Notes under the pieces: generated by a model
What the model saw: only the letters and a program-made list of their open reading frames with translations
What the model was told of the DNA's origin: nothing
Databases searched by the model: none
Translations under genes and position numbers: made by a program
In this document: in pieces, positions 35,806 to 45,870 of the stretch
How the letters are laid out: every line of letters begins with the position of its first letter
How positions within the stretch are numbered: position 1 is the first letter of the stretch
Source: Pseudomonas fluvialis
GTDB lineage: Bacteria; Pseudomonadota; Gammaproteobacteria; Pseudomonadales; Pseudomonadaceae
DNA length: 64,000 bases
Direction: 5' to 3'
Assembly (NCBI RefSeq): GCF_014207935.1
Contig: NZ_JACHLL010000006.1
Coordinates: 1-64,000 of the forward strand

Positions 35806-37089
35806 TCAGATGCCCAGTTTGTCACACAGGCTGTAGTACCAGGCACCCATGGCGGTGAAGGGTACGCGGAACAGGCGGCCGCCCGGGAAGGGGTAGTGCG
35901 GCAGGCTGCCGAAGGCGTCGAAACGCTCTGCCTGACCACGCAGTGCTTCAGCAAGGATTTTGCCGGCCAGGTGGGTGTAGGTGACGCCGTGGCCGCTGCA
36001 GCCCTGGGAGTAGTAGATGTTGTCGCCGATGCGGCCGACCTGAGGCAGGCGCGACAGCGTCAGCAGGAAGTTGCCGGTCCAGGCAAAATCAATCTTCACA
36101 TCTTTGAGCTGTGGGAAGGTCTTGAGCATCATCGGGCGAATCATGGCCTCGATGTTGGCCGGGTCCTTGGCGCCGTAGACCACGCCACCACCGTAGATCA
36201 GGCGACGGTCACCGGTCAGGCGGAAGTAGTCCAGCAGATAATTGCAGTCTTCCACGCAGTAGTCATTGGGCAGCAGGCTCTTGGCGACTTCTTCGCTCAG
36301 CGGCTCGGTGGCCACTACCTGGCTGCCGCAAGGCATGGTCTTGGCCGCCAGTTCCGGCACCAAGTTACCCAGGTAGGCGTTGCCGGCGACCACGATGAAC
36401 TTGGCCTTCACGCGACCCTGTGGGGTGTGCACAACCGGATTCGCGCCGCGGTCGATGCGTATCGCCGGGCTCTGTTCGTAAATGATGCCGCCCAGGCTCT
36501 CCACGGCCGCAGCCTCGCCGAGGGCCAGGTTCAGGGGATGGATGTGACCGCCGCTCATGTCGAGCATGCCGCCGATGTAGTTCTCGGTCTTGACCACCTC
36601 ACGGATTCGCTTGGCGTCCATGATTTCCAGCTGGGTGTGGCCGTAGCGCTCCCACAGTCGCTTCTGCGCTTCGAGGTGTTTCATCTGCTTGGAGGTAAAG
36701 GCGGCGAAGACGCCGCCATCCTTCAGGTCGCACTTGATGTCGTACTTGGCGATACGCTCGCGGATGATGCGGCCGCCTTCGAAGGCCATCTGACCCATCA
36801 GTTGGGCTTGTTTCGGGCCGACAGTGCGCTCGATCACGTCGATGTCGCGGCTATAACTGTTGACGATCTGGCCGCCGTTGCGGCCCGATGCGCCGAAACC
36901 GACTTTGGCGGCTTCGACGATGGAAACCTTGAAGCCGTTCTCCAGCAGGAAGAGTGCGGTGGAGAGTCCGGTATAACCGGCGCCAATCACGCAGACATCG
37001 GTTTCGACTTCACCGGCCAAAGCCGGGCGCTCTGGCACCGGATTAGCGGAGAAAGCGTAATAAGAGCTGGGATAAGGAGTGTGCGCCAT
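35806..37089 (-). CDS. FAD-dependent oxidase, PuuB/PauB-like (gamma-glutamyl-polyamine oxidase)
   Basis: A 427-residue DAO-family flavoprotein. The dinucleotide-binding motif is DVCVIGAGYTGLSTALFLLE (about residues 31-50), followed by GFGASGRNGGQI (about 64-75), which is typical of the PuuB/PauB group that oxidises gamma-glutamylputrescine or related polyamine adducts. P. aeruginosa has several such paralogues (pauB1-4). Transcribed alone between a terminator and the tRNA-Val promoter region. The substrate is inferred from family only. Confidence 0.85.
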   Translation of the reverse strand: MAHTPYPSSYYAFSANPVPERPALAGEVETDVCVIGAGYTGLSTALFLLENGFKVSIVEAAKVGFGASGRNGGQIVNSYSRDIDVIERTVGPKQAQLMGQMAFEGGRIIRERIAKYDIKCDLKDGGVFAAFTSKQMKHLEAQKRLWERYGHTQLEIMDAKRIREVVKTENYIGGMLDMSGGHIHPLNLALGEAAAVESLGGIIYEQSPAIRIDRGANPVVHTPQGRVKAKFIVVAGNAYLGNLVPELAAKTMPCGSQVVATEPLSEEVAKSLLPNDYCVEDCNYLLDYFRLTGDRRLIYGGGVVYGAKDPANIEAMIRPMMLKTFPQLKDVKIDFAWTGNFLLTLSRLPQVGRIGDNIYYSQGCSGHGVTYTHLAGKILAEALRGQAERFDAFGSLPHYPFPGGRLFRVPFTAMGAWYYSLCDKLGI

Positions 37090-37232
37090 TTTGCAACCTC
37101 TGTTTGTTATTCTGAACGAATGTCGCCATGCTACTTCACGGCAAGGCGACTAGCTAGCCCCTGTGCAAAATTATTAACGCCTGGATATGCGGCAAAATCT
37201 CACGTTATTCAGAAACTTATGAGTTTCAGGTG

Positions 37233-37260
37233 TTGACAGGCGGTCGTTAATCCGTAGAAT
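37233..37260 (+). promoter_or_regulatory. Sigma-70 promoter of tRNA-Val
   Basis: TTGACA (37233-37238), 16-bp spacer, TAGAAT (37255-37260), 14 bp before the tRNA. Near-consensus sigma-70 elements. Confidence 0.85.
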
Positions 37261-37273
37261 GCGCCTCCATTGC

Positions 37274-37350
37274 AGGCACGTAGCTCAGTTGGTTAGAGCA
37301 CCACCTTGACATGGTGGGGGTCGTTGGTTCGAGTCCAATCGTGCCTACCA
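37274..37350 (+). tRNA. tRNA-Val (GAC)
   Basis: A 77-nt tRNA. Acceptor arms AGGCACG and CGTGCCT pair perfectly; the anticodon stem CCACC/GGTGG encloses TTGACAT with anticodon GAC; the T-loop is GGTTCGAGTCC. The 3' CCA is encoded. Followed by its own terminator. Confidence 0.97.
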
Positions 37351-37360
37351 AATATGGTAG

Positions 37361-37388
37361 AAAAGGGTCGCTCATGCGGCCCTTTTTT
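37361..37388 (+). terminator. Terminator of tRNA-Val
   Basis: AGGGTCGC, four bases, GCGGCCCT (one G-T pair) and six T residues, directly after the tRNA. Confidence 0.85.
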
Positions 37389-37573
37389 ATTGGGGCGCTT
37401 GTTTGGCCTTTGGCTTTCTGAAAGCATCCCTGCTTATTCCCAGTGATCCTGGTTCGTGTCGGTTGGCCTTGTGCTCCTGCCATTGTTGGGTGGGTGTGCC
37501 CGCGGATCGTGCTCCTGGCTCATCCCAACCCATGTGGCCTTTGGTAGGGGTCACCACTAGGAGAGGAGGCGCC

Positions 37574-39496
37574 ATGCCCATCATTACTCTTCCCGACGGC
37601 AGTCAGCGTTCGTTCGATCATCCCGTATCCGTGCTTGAGGTCGCCCAGTCCATTGGTGCTGGCCTGGCCAAGGCAACCCTGGCTGGCAAGGTCAATGGCA
37701 AGCAAGTAGATGCCTGTGATGTGATCGACAGCGATGCCACCCTGCAGATCATTACGCCGAAAGACGAAGAGGGGTTGGAGATCATTCGCCACTCTTGTGC
37801 ACACCTGGTGGGGCATGCGGTCAAGCAGCTATACCCGGACGCCAAGATGGTGATCGGGCCGGTCATTGAGGAGGGCTTCTATTACGACATCGCCATCGGT
37901 CGGCCTTTCACGCCGGAAGACATGGCGGCCATCGAGAAGCGCATGGCTGAGCTGATCGACAAAGACTACGACGTCATCAAGAGGATGACGCCGCGTGCCG
38001 AAGTCATTGAGCTGTTCCGTGCGCGTGGCGAAGACTACAAGCTGCGCCTGATCGACGACATGCCGAATGAGCAGGCCATGGGTCTGTACTTTCATGAGGA
38101 ATACGTCGACATGTGCCGTGGTCCGCATGTGCCGAATACCCGTTTCCTCAAGTCCTTCAAGTTGACCAAGATCTCTGGTGCCTACTGGCGCGGCGACTCG
38201 AAGAACGAGCAGCTGCAGCGTGTCTATGGCACGGCTTGGGCAGATAAGAAGCAGCTGGCGGCCTACATCCAGCGTATCGAGGAGGCCGAGAAGCGCGACC
38301 ATCGCCGTATTGGCAAGCAGCTGGATCTGTTCCATCTGCAGGAAGAAGCGCCGGGCATGGTGTTCTGGCATCCCAATGGTTGGACTGTTTACCAGGTGCT
38401 AGAGCAGTACATGCGCCAGGTGCAGCGCGAGCATGGCTATGTTGAGGTGCGCACGCCGCAGGTGGTTGATCGCATTCTCTGGGAGCGTTCGGGGCACTGG
38501 TCCAACTATGCCGAGAACATGTTCACCACCAATTCGGAAAACCGCGACTATGCGGTCAAGCCGATGAACTGTCCGTGCCATGTGCAGATTTTCAATCAGG
38601 GTCTGAAGTCTTACCGTGATCTGCCGCTGCGTTTGGCTGAGTTTGGTGCCTGCCACCGCAACGAGCCGTCCGGTGCGCTGCACGGCATCATGCGTGTGCG
38701 CGGCTTTACCCAGGACGACGCCCATATCTTCTGTACCGAAGATCAGGTGAAAAAAGAGGCGGCTGACTTCATTAAGTTGACCCTGCAGGTCTACTCGGAT
38801 TTCGGCTTCTCCGATATCTCGATGAAGCTCTCGACCCGTCCAGTCAAGCGCGTGGGTTCCGAAGAGCTTTGGGATCGCGCCGAAACGGCGCTGGCCGAAG
38901 CACTGAATGAGTCCGGGCTTGAATGGGAATACCAGCCGGGCGAGGGTGCCTTCTACGGTCCGAAGATCGAGTTCACTCTCAAGGATTGCCTGGGTCGTAA
39001 CTGGCAGTGCGGCACCCTGCAGTATGATCCGAACCTGCCCGAGCGCCTGGATGCCAGCTATATCGCGGAAGATAACAACCGTAAGCGCCCAGTGATGTTG
39101 CATCGTGCGATCCTGGGTTCCTTCGAGCGCTTCATTGGCATGCTGATCGAGCACTATGCGGGCGTCTTCCCAGCTTGGCTCTCGCCAACCCAGGCTGTGG
39201 TGATGAATATCACCGACAAGCAGGCCGATTTTGCCCTGGAAGTCGAGAAAACCCTCAATCAAAGCGGTTTTCGTGCCAAGTCCGACTTGAGAAACGAGAA
39301 GATCGGCTTTAAAATCCGCGAGCATACTTTGCTCAAGGTTCCCTATCTTCTGGTTATTGGGGATCGTGAGGTAGAAACACAGACCGTTGCGGTCCGTACT
39401 CGTGAAGGTGTCGATCTTGGCTCCATGCCGGTCACCCAGTTTACCGAGTACCTGGTCCAGGCGGTGTCCCGGCGTGGTCGCCAAGATTCGGAGTAA
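37574..39496 (+). CDS. thrS: Threonyl-tRNA synthetase
   Basis: A 640-residue ThrRS charging tRNA-Thr. Domains in order: TGS (1-62), editing domain with zinc-type [13 protein letters not shown] (about 72-84) and [10 protein letters not shown] (about 181), class II catalytic core with motif 2 around [10 protein letters not shown] and core zinc ligands including [10 protein letters not shown], and a C-terminal anticodon-binding domain (from about 535). GAGGAGG precedes the ATG at 37574. An in-frame extension upstream is not used. First gene of the thrS-infC-rpmI-rplT-pheST-ihfA cluster. Confidence 0.97.
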   Translation: MPIITLPDGSQRSFDHPVSVLEVAQSIGAGLAKATLAGKVNGKQVDACDVIDSDATLQIITPKDEEGLEIIRHSCAHLVGHAVKQLYPDAKMVIGPVIEEGFYYDIAIGRPFTPEDMAAIEKRMAELIDKDYDVIKRMTPRAEVIELFRARGEDYKLRLIDDMPNEQAMGLYFHEEYVDMCRGPHVPNTRFLKSFKLTKISGAYWRGDSKNEQLQRVYGTAWADKKQLAAYIQRIEEAEKRDHRRIGKQLDLFHLQEEAPGMVFWHPNGWTVYQVLEQYMRQVQREHGYVEVRTPQVVDRILWERSGHWSNYAENMFTTNSENRDYAVKPMNCPCHVQIFNQGLKSYRDLPLRLAEFGACHRNEPSGALHGIMRVRGFTQDDAHIFCTEDQVKKEAADFIKLTLQVYSDFGFSDISMKLSTRPVKRVGSEELWDRAETALAEALNESGLEWEYQPGEGAFYGPKIEFTLKDCLGRNWQCGTLQYDPNLPERLDASYIAEDNNRKRPVMLHRAILGSFERFIGMLIEHYAGVFPAWLSPTQAVVMNITDKQADFALEVEKTLNQSGFRAKSDLRNEKIGFKIREHTLLKVPYLLVIGDREVETQTVAVRTREGVDLGSMPVTQFTEYLVQAVSRRGRQDSE

Positions 39497-39498
39497 AG

Positions 39499-40047
39499 AT
39501 TATTAAGCGTGAAATGAGACAGGATAAGCGGGCTGCTCCCAAGCCACCGATCAACGAGAACATCAGCGCTCGTGAGGTCCGTTTGATCGGTGCCGATGGC
39601 GAGCAGGTTGGTATCGTTTCGATTGAAGAAGCGCTGCGTGTGGCCGAAGAGGCCAAGCTGGATCTGGTAGAGATCTCGGCTGATGCCGTGCCGCCAGTTT
39701 GCCGTATCATGGATTACGGCAAACACCTGTTCGAAAAGAAAAAGCAGGCTGCGATTGCCAAGAAGAATCAGCACCAGCAGCAGATTAAAGAGATCAAGTT
39801 TCGTCCAGGGACGGAAGAAGGGGATTACCAGGTAAAACTACGCAACCTGGTACGTTTCCTACAAGATGGGGACAAGGCCAAGGTATCCTTGCGATTCCGT
39901 GGTCGTGAGATGGCCCACCAGGAGCTGGGGATGGAACTGTTGAAGCGGGTCGAAGCTGACCTCGCCGAACTCGGTACCGTCGAACAGCATCCTAAGCTGG
40001 AAGGACGCCAGCTGATGATGGTCATCGCTCCCAAGAAGCGTAAATAA
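39499..40047 (+). CDS. infC: Translation initiation factor IF-3, AUU start
   Basis: A 182-residue IF3 with its N-domain ([19 protein letters not shown]) and C-domain ([20 protein letters not shown]). The first ATG (39514) falls five codons inside the conserved start; the residues before it (IKRE) match pseudomonad IF3, and the codon at 39499 is ATT, five bases after GGAG (39490-39493). IF3 normally rejects non-AUG starts, so an AUU start gives feedback control of infC, as in E. coli. A second ATT follows immediately at 39502 and cannot be excluded as the start. The gene begins two bases after the thrS stop. Confidence 0.93.
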   Translation: MIKREMRQDKRAAPKPPINENISAREVRLIGADGEQVGIVSIEEALRVAEEAKLDLVEISADAVPPVCRIMDYGKHLFEKKKQAAIAKKNQHQQQIKEIKFRPGTEEGDYQVKLRNLVRFLQDGDKAKVSLRFRGREMAHQELGMELLKRVEADLAELGTVEQHPKLEGRQLMMVIAPKKRK

Positions 40048-40107
40048 CCTCCCGGGCACTGGCAGGCCTGATGGTTATCAGTTGTTAATGAATGCGGAGT
40101 ACTAAAC

Positions 40108-40302
40108 ATGCCAAAAATGAAAACCAAAAGCGGTGCGGCCAAGCGTTTTCTGAAAACTGCTTCCGGCTACAAGCACAAACACGCTTTCAAGAGCCACATC
40201 CTGACCAAGATGTCTACCAAGCGTAAGCGTCAACTGCGCGGAAGCGAGCTGATGCATCCGTCGGACAAGGCAAAAGTCGAGCGCATGCTGCGCGTTCGTT
40301 AA
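40108..40302 (+). CDS. rpmI: 50S ribosomal protein L35
   Basis: A 64-residue basic protein with the L35 pattern [14 protein letters not shown] and [20 protein letters not shown] lies upstream of the ATG. Co-transcribed with infC and rplT. Confidence 0.97.
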   Translation: MPKMKTKSGAAKRFLKTASGYKHKHAFKSHILTKMSTKRKRQLRGSELMHPSDKAKVERMLRVR

Positions 40303-40330
40303 TCGGTCAAGATTTTAGAGGAAGTTACTC

Positions 40331-40687
40331 ATGGCTCGTGTTAAGCGTGGCGTTATCGCTCGTGCTCGTCACAAAAAAATTCTGAAACTCGCTAAAGGCT
40401 ACTACGGCGCTCGTTCGCGCGTGTTCCGTGTTGCCAAGCAGGCGGTGATCAAGGCCGGCCAATATGCCTACCGTGACCGTCGTCAGCGCAAGCGTCAGTT
40501 CCGCGCTCTGTGGATCGCCCGTATCAACGCCGGTGCTCGTATCAACGGTCTGTCCTACAGCCGCCTGATCGCTGGTCTGAAGAAAGCGACCATCGAGATC
40601 GATCGCAAGGTTCTGGCCGATCTGGCAGTGAACGAAAAAGCGGCGTTTGCTGCGATTGTCGAAAAGGCTAAAGCCGCTCTGGCTTGA
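40331..40687 (+). CDS. rplT: 50S ribosomal protein L20
   Basis: A 118-residue L20: [19 protein letters not shown], then [18 protein letters not shown]. It binds 23S rRNA early in 50S assembly and in enterobacteria represses rpmI-rplT; no repressor structure could be confirmed here. AGAGGA precedes the start; 28 bp after rpmI. Confidence 0.97.
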   Translation: MARVKRGVIARARHKKILKLAKGYYGARSRVFRVAKQAVIKAGQYAYRDRRQRKRQFRALWIARINAGARINGLSYSRLIAGLKKATIEIDRKVLADLAVNEKAAFAAIVEKAKAALA

Positions 40688-40700
40688 TCCCCCGACAATC

Positions 40701-40764
40701 ACCGGGCTAGCCCGGTGCAAAACGTCACCGATAGGGGAAGAGCCTTGTGCTCTTCCCCTATTTC
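40701..40764 (+). terminator. Tandem hairpins, terminator/attenuator before pheS
   Basis: ACCGGG-CTAG-CCCGGT (40701-40716) is followed by a perfect 13-bp stem (ATAGGGGAAGAGC, 40731-40743, with its complement at 40749-40761) and TTTCG. It ends some rplT transcripts, or may attenuate pheST. No phenylalanine-rich leader peptide is visible. Confidence 0.7.
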
Positions 40765-40781
40765 GTATCTGGAGTCCGTAG

Positions 40782-41798
<1,017 letters not shown>

Positions 41799-41840
41799 TG
41801 CCGCCCGCTCGTTACCGAACAGTTCAGGAGAACAGACCAA

Positions 41841-44219
41841 ATGAAATTCAGTGAACAATGGCTGCGTAGCTGGGTAAATCCGCCTGTCTCCAGCGACGAT
41901 CTTGTGGCTCGCCTGTCCATGGCCGGCCTCGAGGTTGACAGTGTGACGCCGGCCGCCGGCCAGTTCAGCGGCGTGGTGGTGGGTGAGATTCTCACGGCCG
42001 AGCAGCATCCGGATGCCGACAAGCTGCGGGTTTGTCAGGTCAGTAATGGCAGCGAGAGCTTTCAGGTCGTCTGCGGCGCGCCGAATGCACGTCCAGGGAT
42101 CAAGATTCCCTTTGCCATGATCGGCGCCGAGCTGCCAGGCGACTTCAATATCAAGAAGGCCAAACTGCGGGGTGTCGAGTCCAACGGCATGCTTTGCTCG
42201 GCCTCGGAGCTGCAGATCAGTGATGACAACAGTGGTCTGATGGAGCTGGCTGCCGATGCACCGGTTGGCCAGAGCATTCGTGACTATCTGAGCCTGGATG
42301 ATGTGAGCATTGAGGTCGATCTGACCCCTAACCGTGGCGACTGCCTGTCGCTGGCCGGTCTGGCCCGTGAAGTGGGCGCCCTGTATGCGGCGCCGGTGCA
42401 GCGTCCACAGGTGCCTGCCGTGGCGGCCGCGCATGATGAAGTGCGCCCGGTTGAAGTGCTGGCGCCCAAGGCCTGTCCGCGCTATCTGGGGCGTGTGATC
42501 CGTGGTGGCGACCTGAGTCGTGCGACCCCGCTGTGGATGGTCGAGCGCCTGCGTCGTGCCGATGTGCGCAGCATTGATGCCGCGGTCGACGTCACCAATT
42601 ACGTGATGCTTGAACTCGGTCAGCCAATGCACGCTTTCGATCTCGCCGAAATCAACGGCGGCATTCGTGTGCGCATGGCCGAGGAGGGTGAGAAGCTGGT
42701 CCTGCTGGATGGCCAGGAAGTCACCTTGCGTGCAGATACCTTGGTCATTGCCGATTATGCCCGTCCGCTGGCCATCGCCGGTGTGATGGGCGGCGAGCAC
42801 AGCGGCGTGAGCAGCAAGACTCGTGATCTGTTCCTGGAAAGTGCCTTCTTCGACACAATCGCGCTGGCCGGTAAGGCTCGTTCCTATGGTCTGCACACGG
42901 ATTCCTCGCACCGTTTCGAGCGCGGTGTGGATTCGCAACTGGCTCGTGAAGCGATGGAGCGCGCTACTGCGCTGCTGCTGGAAATCGTCGGCGGCGACGC
43001 CGGGCCGATCATCGAGGTGGCCAGCGCCGCCGACCTGCCGAATGTGGCGCCTATCACCCTGCGTGCTGAGCGTGTCAGCCAGATGCTTGGCATGGACATG
43101 GACGGCGCTGAGATCGAGCGCCTGCTCACCGCGCTGGGTCTGACCGTCACGGCGCAGGGTGATGGCGTCTGGCAGATTGCTGTGCCGAGCCATCGCTTCG
43201 ACATCAGTCTGGAAGTGGATCTGATCGAAGAGCTGGGTCGTCTGTATGGCTATAACCGCTTGCCGGTTCGCTACCCGCAGGCGCGTCTGGCACCACAGGC
43301 TCGCGCCGAGGCTCGCTCCGAGCTGCCTGCACTGCGCCGTCTGCTGGTAGCGCGTGGTTATCAGGAAGCCATTACCTACAGCTTCATCGATCCGAAAATG
43401 TTCGAGCTGTTCAGTCCGGGTGTGCAGCCGCTGCAGTTGGCTAATCCGATCTCCGCGGATATGGCTGCCATGCGTGTTTCGCTGTGGCCGGGCCTGATCA
43501 AGGTGGTGCAGCACAACCTCAACCGCCAGCAGAATCGTGTCCGCCTGTTTGAAAGCGGTTTGCGTTTTGTCGGTCAGCTTGAGGGCCTCAAGCAAGAGAT
43601 GATGCTGGCAGGTGTCATCACTGGAAGCCGCCTGCCGGAAGGCTGGGCACATGGCAAGGAGTCGGTGGACTTCTACGACGCCAAGGCTGATGTCGAGGCG
43701 CTGCTGGCCAGCGCCGGTGCCGCCGATGCCTTCCGCTTCGTGCCGGGTGAGCACACTGCGCTGCATCCGGGCCAGACCGCACGCATTGAGCGTGAAGGTT
43801 GCCTGGTGGGTTATCTGGGCGCCCTGCATCCTGAGCTGGCCAAGGCGCTGGACATCACTCAGCCAACCTTCCTCTTCGAGCTGGTGCTGAGCGAAGTAGC
43901 TGCCGGGCGCATGCCCAAGTTCAGTGAGCTGTCGCGCTTCCCCGAGGTACGCCGCGATCTCGCGCTCTTGGTCGATAAGGACACGCCAGCAGAGAGCGTG
44001 TTGGGCTGTATCCGTGAAGCATCAGGCGAATACCTGACAGACCTCAGACTGTTTGACGTCTATCACGGTAAAGGTATTGATCCGCTTAAGAAAAGCCTGG
44101 CAGTCGGCTTGACCTGGCAGCATCCATCGCGCACTCTTAATGACGATGAGGTGAACACCACAACGCAGAATATCGTCACCTCGCTGGAGCAAAGGTTCAA
44201 CGCCACGTTAAGGAAGTAG
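41841..44219 (+). CDS. pheT: Phenylalanyl-tRNA synthetase beta subunit
   Basis: A 792-residue beta chain: EMAP-II-like tRNA-binding domain (about 40-150), B3/B4 editing domain (about 210-390), B5 (about 400-475), catalytic-like core, and C-terminal ferredoxin-fold anticodon-binding domain (FSELSRFPEVRRDLALLVDK, from about 690). A long open frame on the opposite strand is a composition artefact. Confidence 0.97.
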   Translation: MKFSEQWLRSWVNPPVSSDDLVARLSMAGLEVDSVTPAAGQFSGVVVGEILTAEQHPDADKLRVCQVSNGSESFQVVCGAPNARPGIKIPFAMIGAELPGDFNIKKAKLRGVESNGMLCSASELQISDDNSGLMELAADAPVGQSIRDYLSLDDVSIEVDLTPNRGDCLSLAGLAREVGALYAAPVQRPQVPAVAAAHDEVRPVEVLAPKACPRYLGRVIRGGDLSRATPLWMVERLRRADVRSIDAAVDVTNYVMLELGQPMHAFDLAEINGGIRVRMAEEGEKLVLLDGQEVTLRADTLVIADYARPLAIAGVMGGEHSGVSSKTRDLFLESAFFDTIALAGKARSYGLHTDSSHRFERGVDSQLAREAMERATALLLEIVGGDAGPIIEVASAADLPNVAPITLRAERVSQMLGMDMDGAEIERLLTALGLTVTAQGDGVWQIAVPSHRFDISLEVDLIEELGRLYGYNRLPVRYPQARLAPQARAEARSELPALRRLLVARGYQEAITYSFIDPKMFELFSPGVQPLQLANPISADMAAMRVSLWPGLIKVVQHNLNRQQNRVRLFESGLRFVGQLEGLKQEMMLAGVITGSRLPEGWAHGKESVDFYDAKADVEALLASAGAADAFRFVPGEHTALHPGQTARIEREGCLVGYLGALHPELAKALDITQPTFLFELVLSEVAAGRMPKFSELSRFPEVRRDLALLVDKDTPAESVLGCIREASGEYLTDLRLFDVYHGKGIDPLKKSLAVGLTWQHPSRTLNDDEVNTTTQNIVTSLEQRFNATLRK

Positions 44220-44222
44220 CGT

Positions 44223-44525
44223 ATGGGGGCTCTGACGAAAGCTGAGATGGCCGAGCGACTCTTTGAGGAGCTTGGTTTGAATAAACGGGAAGCCAAGGAA
44301 CTGGTAGAGCTGTTTTTCGAGGAAATTCGTCAAGCGCTTGAGCACAATGAGCAGGTGAAGTTGTCGGGCTTCGGCAACTTCGATCTGCGTGACAAGCGTC
44401 AGCGTCCGGGGCGAAACCCGAAGACCGGCGAGGAAATCCCGATTACAGCCCGACGCGTTGTCACCTTTCGTCCAGGGCAGAAACTGAAAGCCAGGGTTGA
44501 GGCTTATGCTGGAACCAAGTCATAA
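44223..44525 (+). CDS. ihfA: Integration host factor alpha subunit
   Basis: A 100-residue HU/IHF-fold protein with the alpha-subunit pattern [20 protein letters not shown] and the DNA-intercalating arm [20 protein letters not shown]. It bends DNA as a heterodimer with IhfB. It starts three bases after pheT and overlaps the MerR gene by 20 bases. Confidence 0.96.
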   Translation: MGALTKAEMAERLFEELGLNKREAKELVELFFEEIRQALEHNEQVKLSGFGNFDLRDKRQRPGRNPKTGEEIPITARRVVTFRPGQKLKARVEAYAGTKS

Positions 44526-44862
44526 CGACGAGCTGCCCCCCATCCCGGGCAAACGCTATTTCACCATTGGTGAAGTCAGCGAGCTGTGCGCAGTAAAACC
44601 GCACGTGCTTCGGTACTGGGAGCAGGAGTTTCCGCAACTCAATCCGGTCAAGCGGCGCGGCAATCGCCGTTATTATCAGCGCCAGGATGTGCTGATGATC
44701 CGGCAGATCCGCTCGCTGCTCTACGATCAGGGTTTCACCATTGGCGGCGCGCGCCAGCGCATGTCGGGTGACGAAGCCAAAGAAGATACCACCCAGTATC
44801 GTCAGCTGATTCGTCAGATGATTGCCGAACTGGAAGAAGTTCTGCTTGTACTGCGCAAATGA
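44506..44862 (+). CDS. MerR-family regulator (CueR/HiNmlR-like fold)
   Basis: A 118-residue MerR protein with winged helix-turn-helix [20 protein letters not shown] (about residues 18-37) and [20 protein letters not shown], then a dimerisation helix. It lacks an obvious metal-binding cysteine cluster. Conserved downstream of ihfA in pseudomonads (PA2737 type). The ATG at 44506 lies inside the end of ihfA; function unknown. Confidence 0.9.
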   Translation: MLEPSHNDELPPIPGKRYFTIGEVSELCAVKPHVLRYWEQEFPQLNPVKRRGNRRYYQRQDVLMIRQIRSLLYDQGFTIGGARQRMSGDEAKEDTTQYRQLIRQMIAELEEVLLVLRK

Positions 44863-44934
44863 ATCTGGAAAACCTTCCATAATTCAGGTGGTTAGTATAT
44901 AGTTCGAGCCGCTTCGGGAAACCGGGGCATGTGT

Positions 44935-45011
44935 CGGGGCGTAGCGCAGCCCGGTAGCGCACTTGCATGGGGTGCAAGGGGTCGAGTGTTCGAATCACTC
45001 CGTCCCGACCA
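44935..45011 (+). tRNA. tRNA-Pro (GGG)
   Basis: A 77-nt tRNA with acceptor CGGGGCG/CGTCCCG (one G-T pair), anticodon stem CTTGC/GCAAG enclosing ATGGGGT (anticodon GGG), T-loop GTTCGAATC and encoded CCA. TATAGT at 44898-44903 may be its -10 element. Confidence 0.96.
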
Positions 45012-45026
45012 AATAATCCCAACATC

Positions 45027-45057
45027 AAAGCCTGGTCAGAAATGACCGGGCTTTTTT
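45027..45057 (+). terminator. Terminator of tRNA-Pro
   Basis: GCCTGGTCA, GAAA, TGACCGGGC (one G-T pair), then six T residues. Confidence 0.88.
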
Positions 45058-45228
45058 GTGGGCGAAAATCAGCAGCGGGCACTTATTCCGCGAGAGCTTG
45101 CCGAATGGCTGTTGCCAGCCTGATCCAGGTCAGTTCCTTGGTAGAAGACCGAGCGGGCATGATTTTGATCATTTCCGGTGGGTGATCAGCCCTCACAATT
45201 CAATCTCATTTCGCGCTTGGAGCAGGCT

Positions 45229-45870
45229 GTGCATCCTGTAGCCGCATTGGGAGATTGTTCGGCACTGATACTCTGCGGAGGGCAGGGCAGTCGTATGGGC
45301 GGGCGTGACAAGGGGCTGATCGAATGGCAGGGGCGGCCGATGGTGGGCTGGCTGAATCGACTGCTGCGGCCATTGACTGACGAGCTGCTGATTTCCTGCA
45401 ATCGCAACACTGAGCGTTATGCGCCCTTTGCCGATCGTCTGTTGCGCGATGAGCATGCCGGTTTTTCCGGGCCGCTGGCCGGAATCCGCGAAGGCCTCAG
45501 GGCCATGCGCCATGACTGGTTGCTGGTGGTGCCCTGCGATCTGCCGAATCTGGACCGCGCGCTGCTTGAGGTGCTCTGGCAGAAGGCGCAGGTCAGTTCG
45601 GGCCGGCCGGTTATGCTGCGCCAGGGTCGGCACTGGCAACCGCTGGTGAGTCTGTTGCCGCGCACGGCCTTGCCACTGCTTGAGCAGGCCTGGAGCGATG
45701 GCGAGCGCAGCCCGCGCAAGCTGCTGTTAAGGTTGCACGCGGTGGCGCTGGACTGTGCGGACGATGACACGCGTCTGCTGAATATCAATACCCCGCACTT
45801 GCTGCATCAATCGCCGGTTGCGCTGCCCAGCCCGGGTAGGCGGCTGCCGGTCAGGGAGCTGACATGCTGA
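45229..45870 (+). CDS. mobA: Molybdenum cofactor guanylyltransferase MobA
   Basis: A 213-residue MobA that joins GMP to molybdopterin, making the MGD form needed by nitrate reductases and other DMSO-reductase-family enzymes. The N-terminal nucleotide-binding loop ALILCGGQGSRMGGRDKGLI, the GFSGPLAGIREGL segment and the acidic metal site VVPCDLPNL are present. The GTG at 45229 has GGAG six bases upstream and places the loop 12 residues from the start; an in-frame GTG at 45178 has no ribosome-binding site. It overlaps nnrS by seven bases. Confidence 0.88.
   Translation: MHPVAALGDCSALILCGGQGSRMGGRDKGLIEWQGRPMVGWLNRLLRPLTDELLISCNRNTERYAPFADRLLRDEHAGFSGPLAGIREGLRAMRHDWLLVVPCDLPNLDRALLEVLWQKAQVSSGRPVMLRQGRHWQPLVSLLPRTALPLLEQAWSDGERSPRKLLLRLHAVALDCADDDTRLLNINTPHLLHQSPVALPSPGRRLPVRELTC

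Noticed and set aside
40688..40781. Phe-rich leader peptide for pheST attenuation
   Set aside because: No short frame with several Phe codons before the hairpin.
45165..45180. TTGATCATTTCC near mobA as an FNR-type box
   Set aside because: The right half-site is absent, so it does not meet TTGAT(N4)ATCAA.
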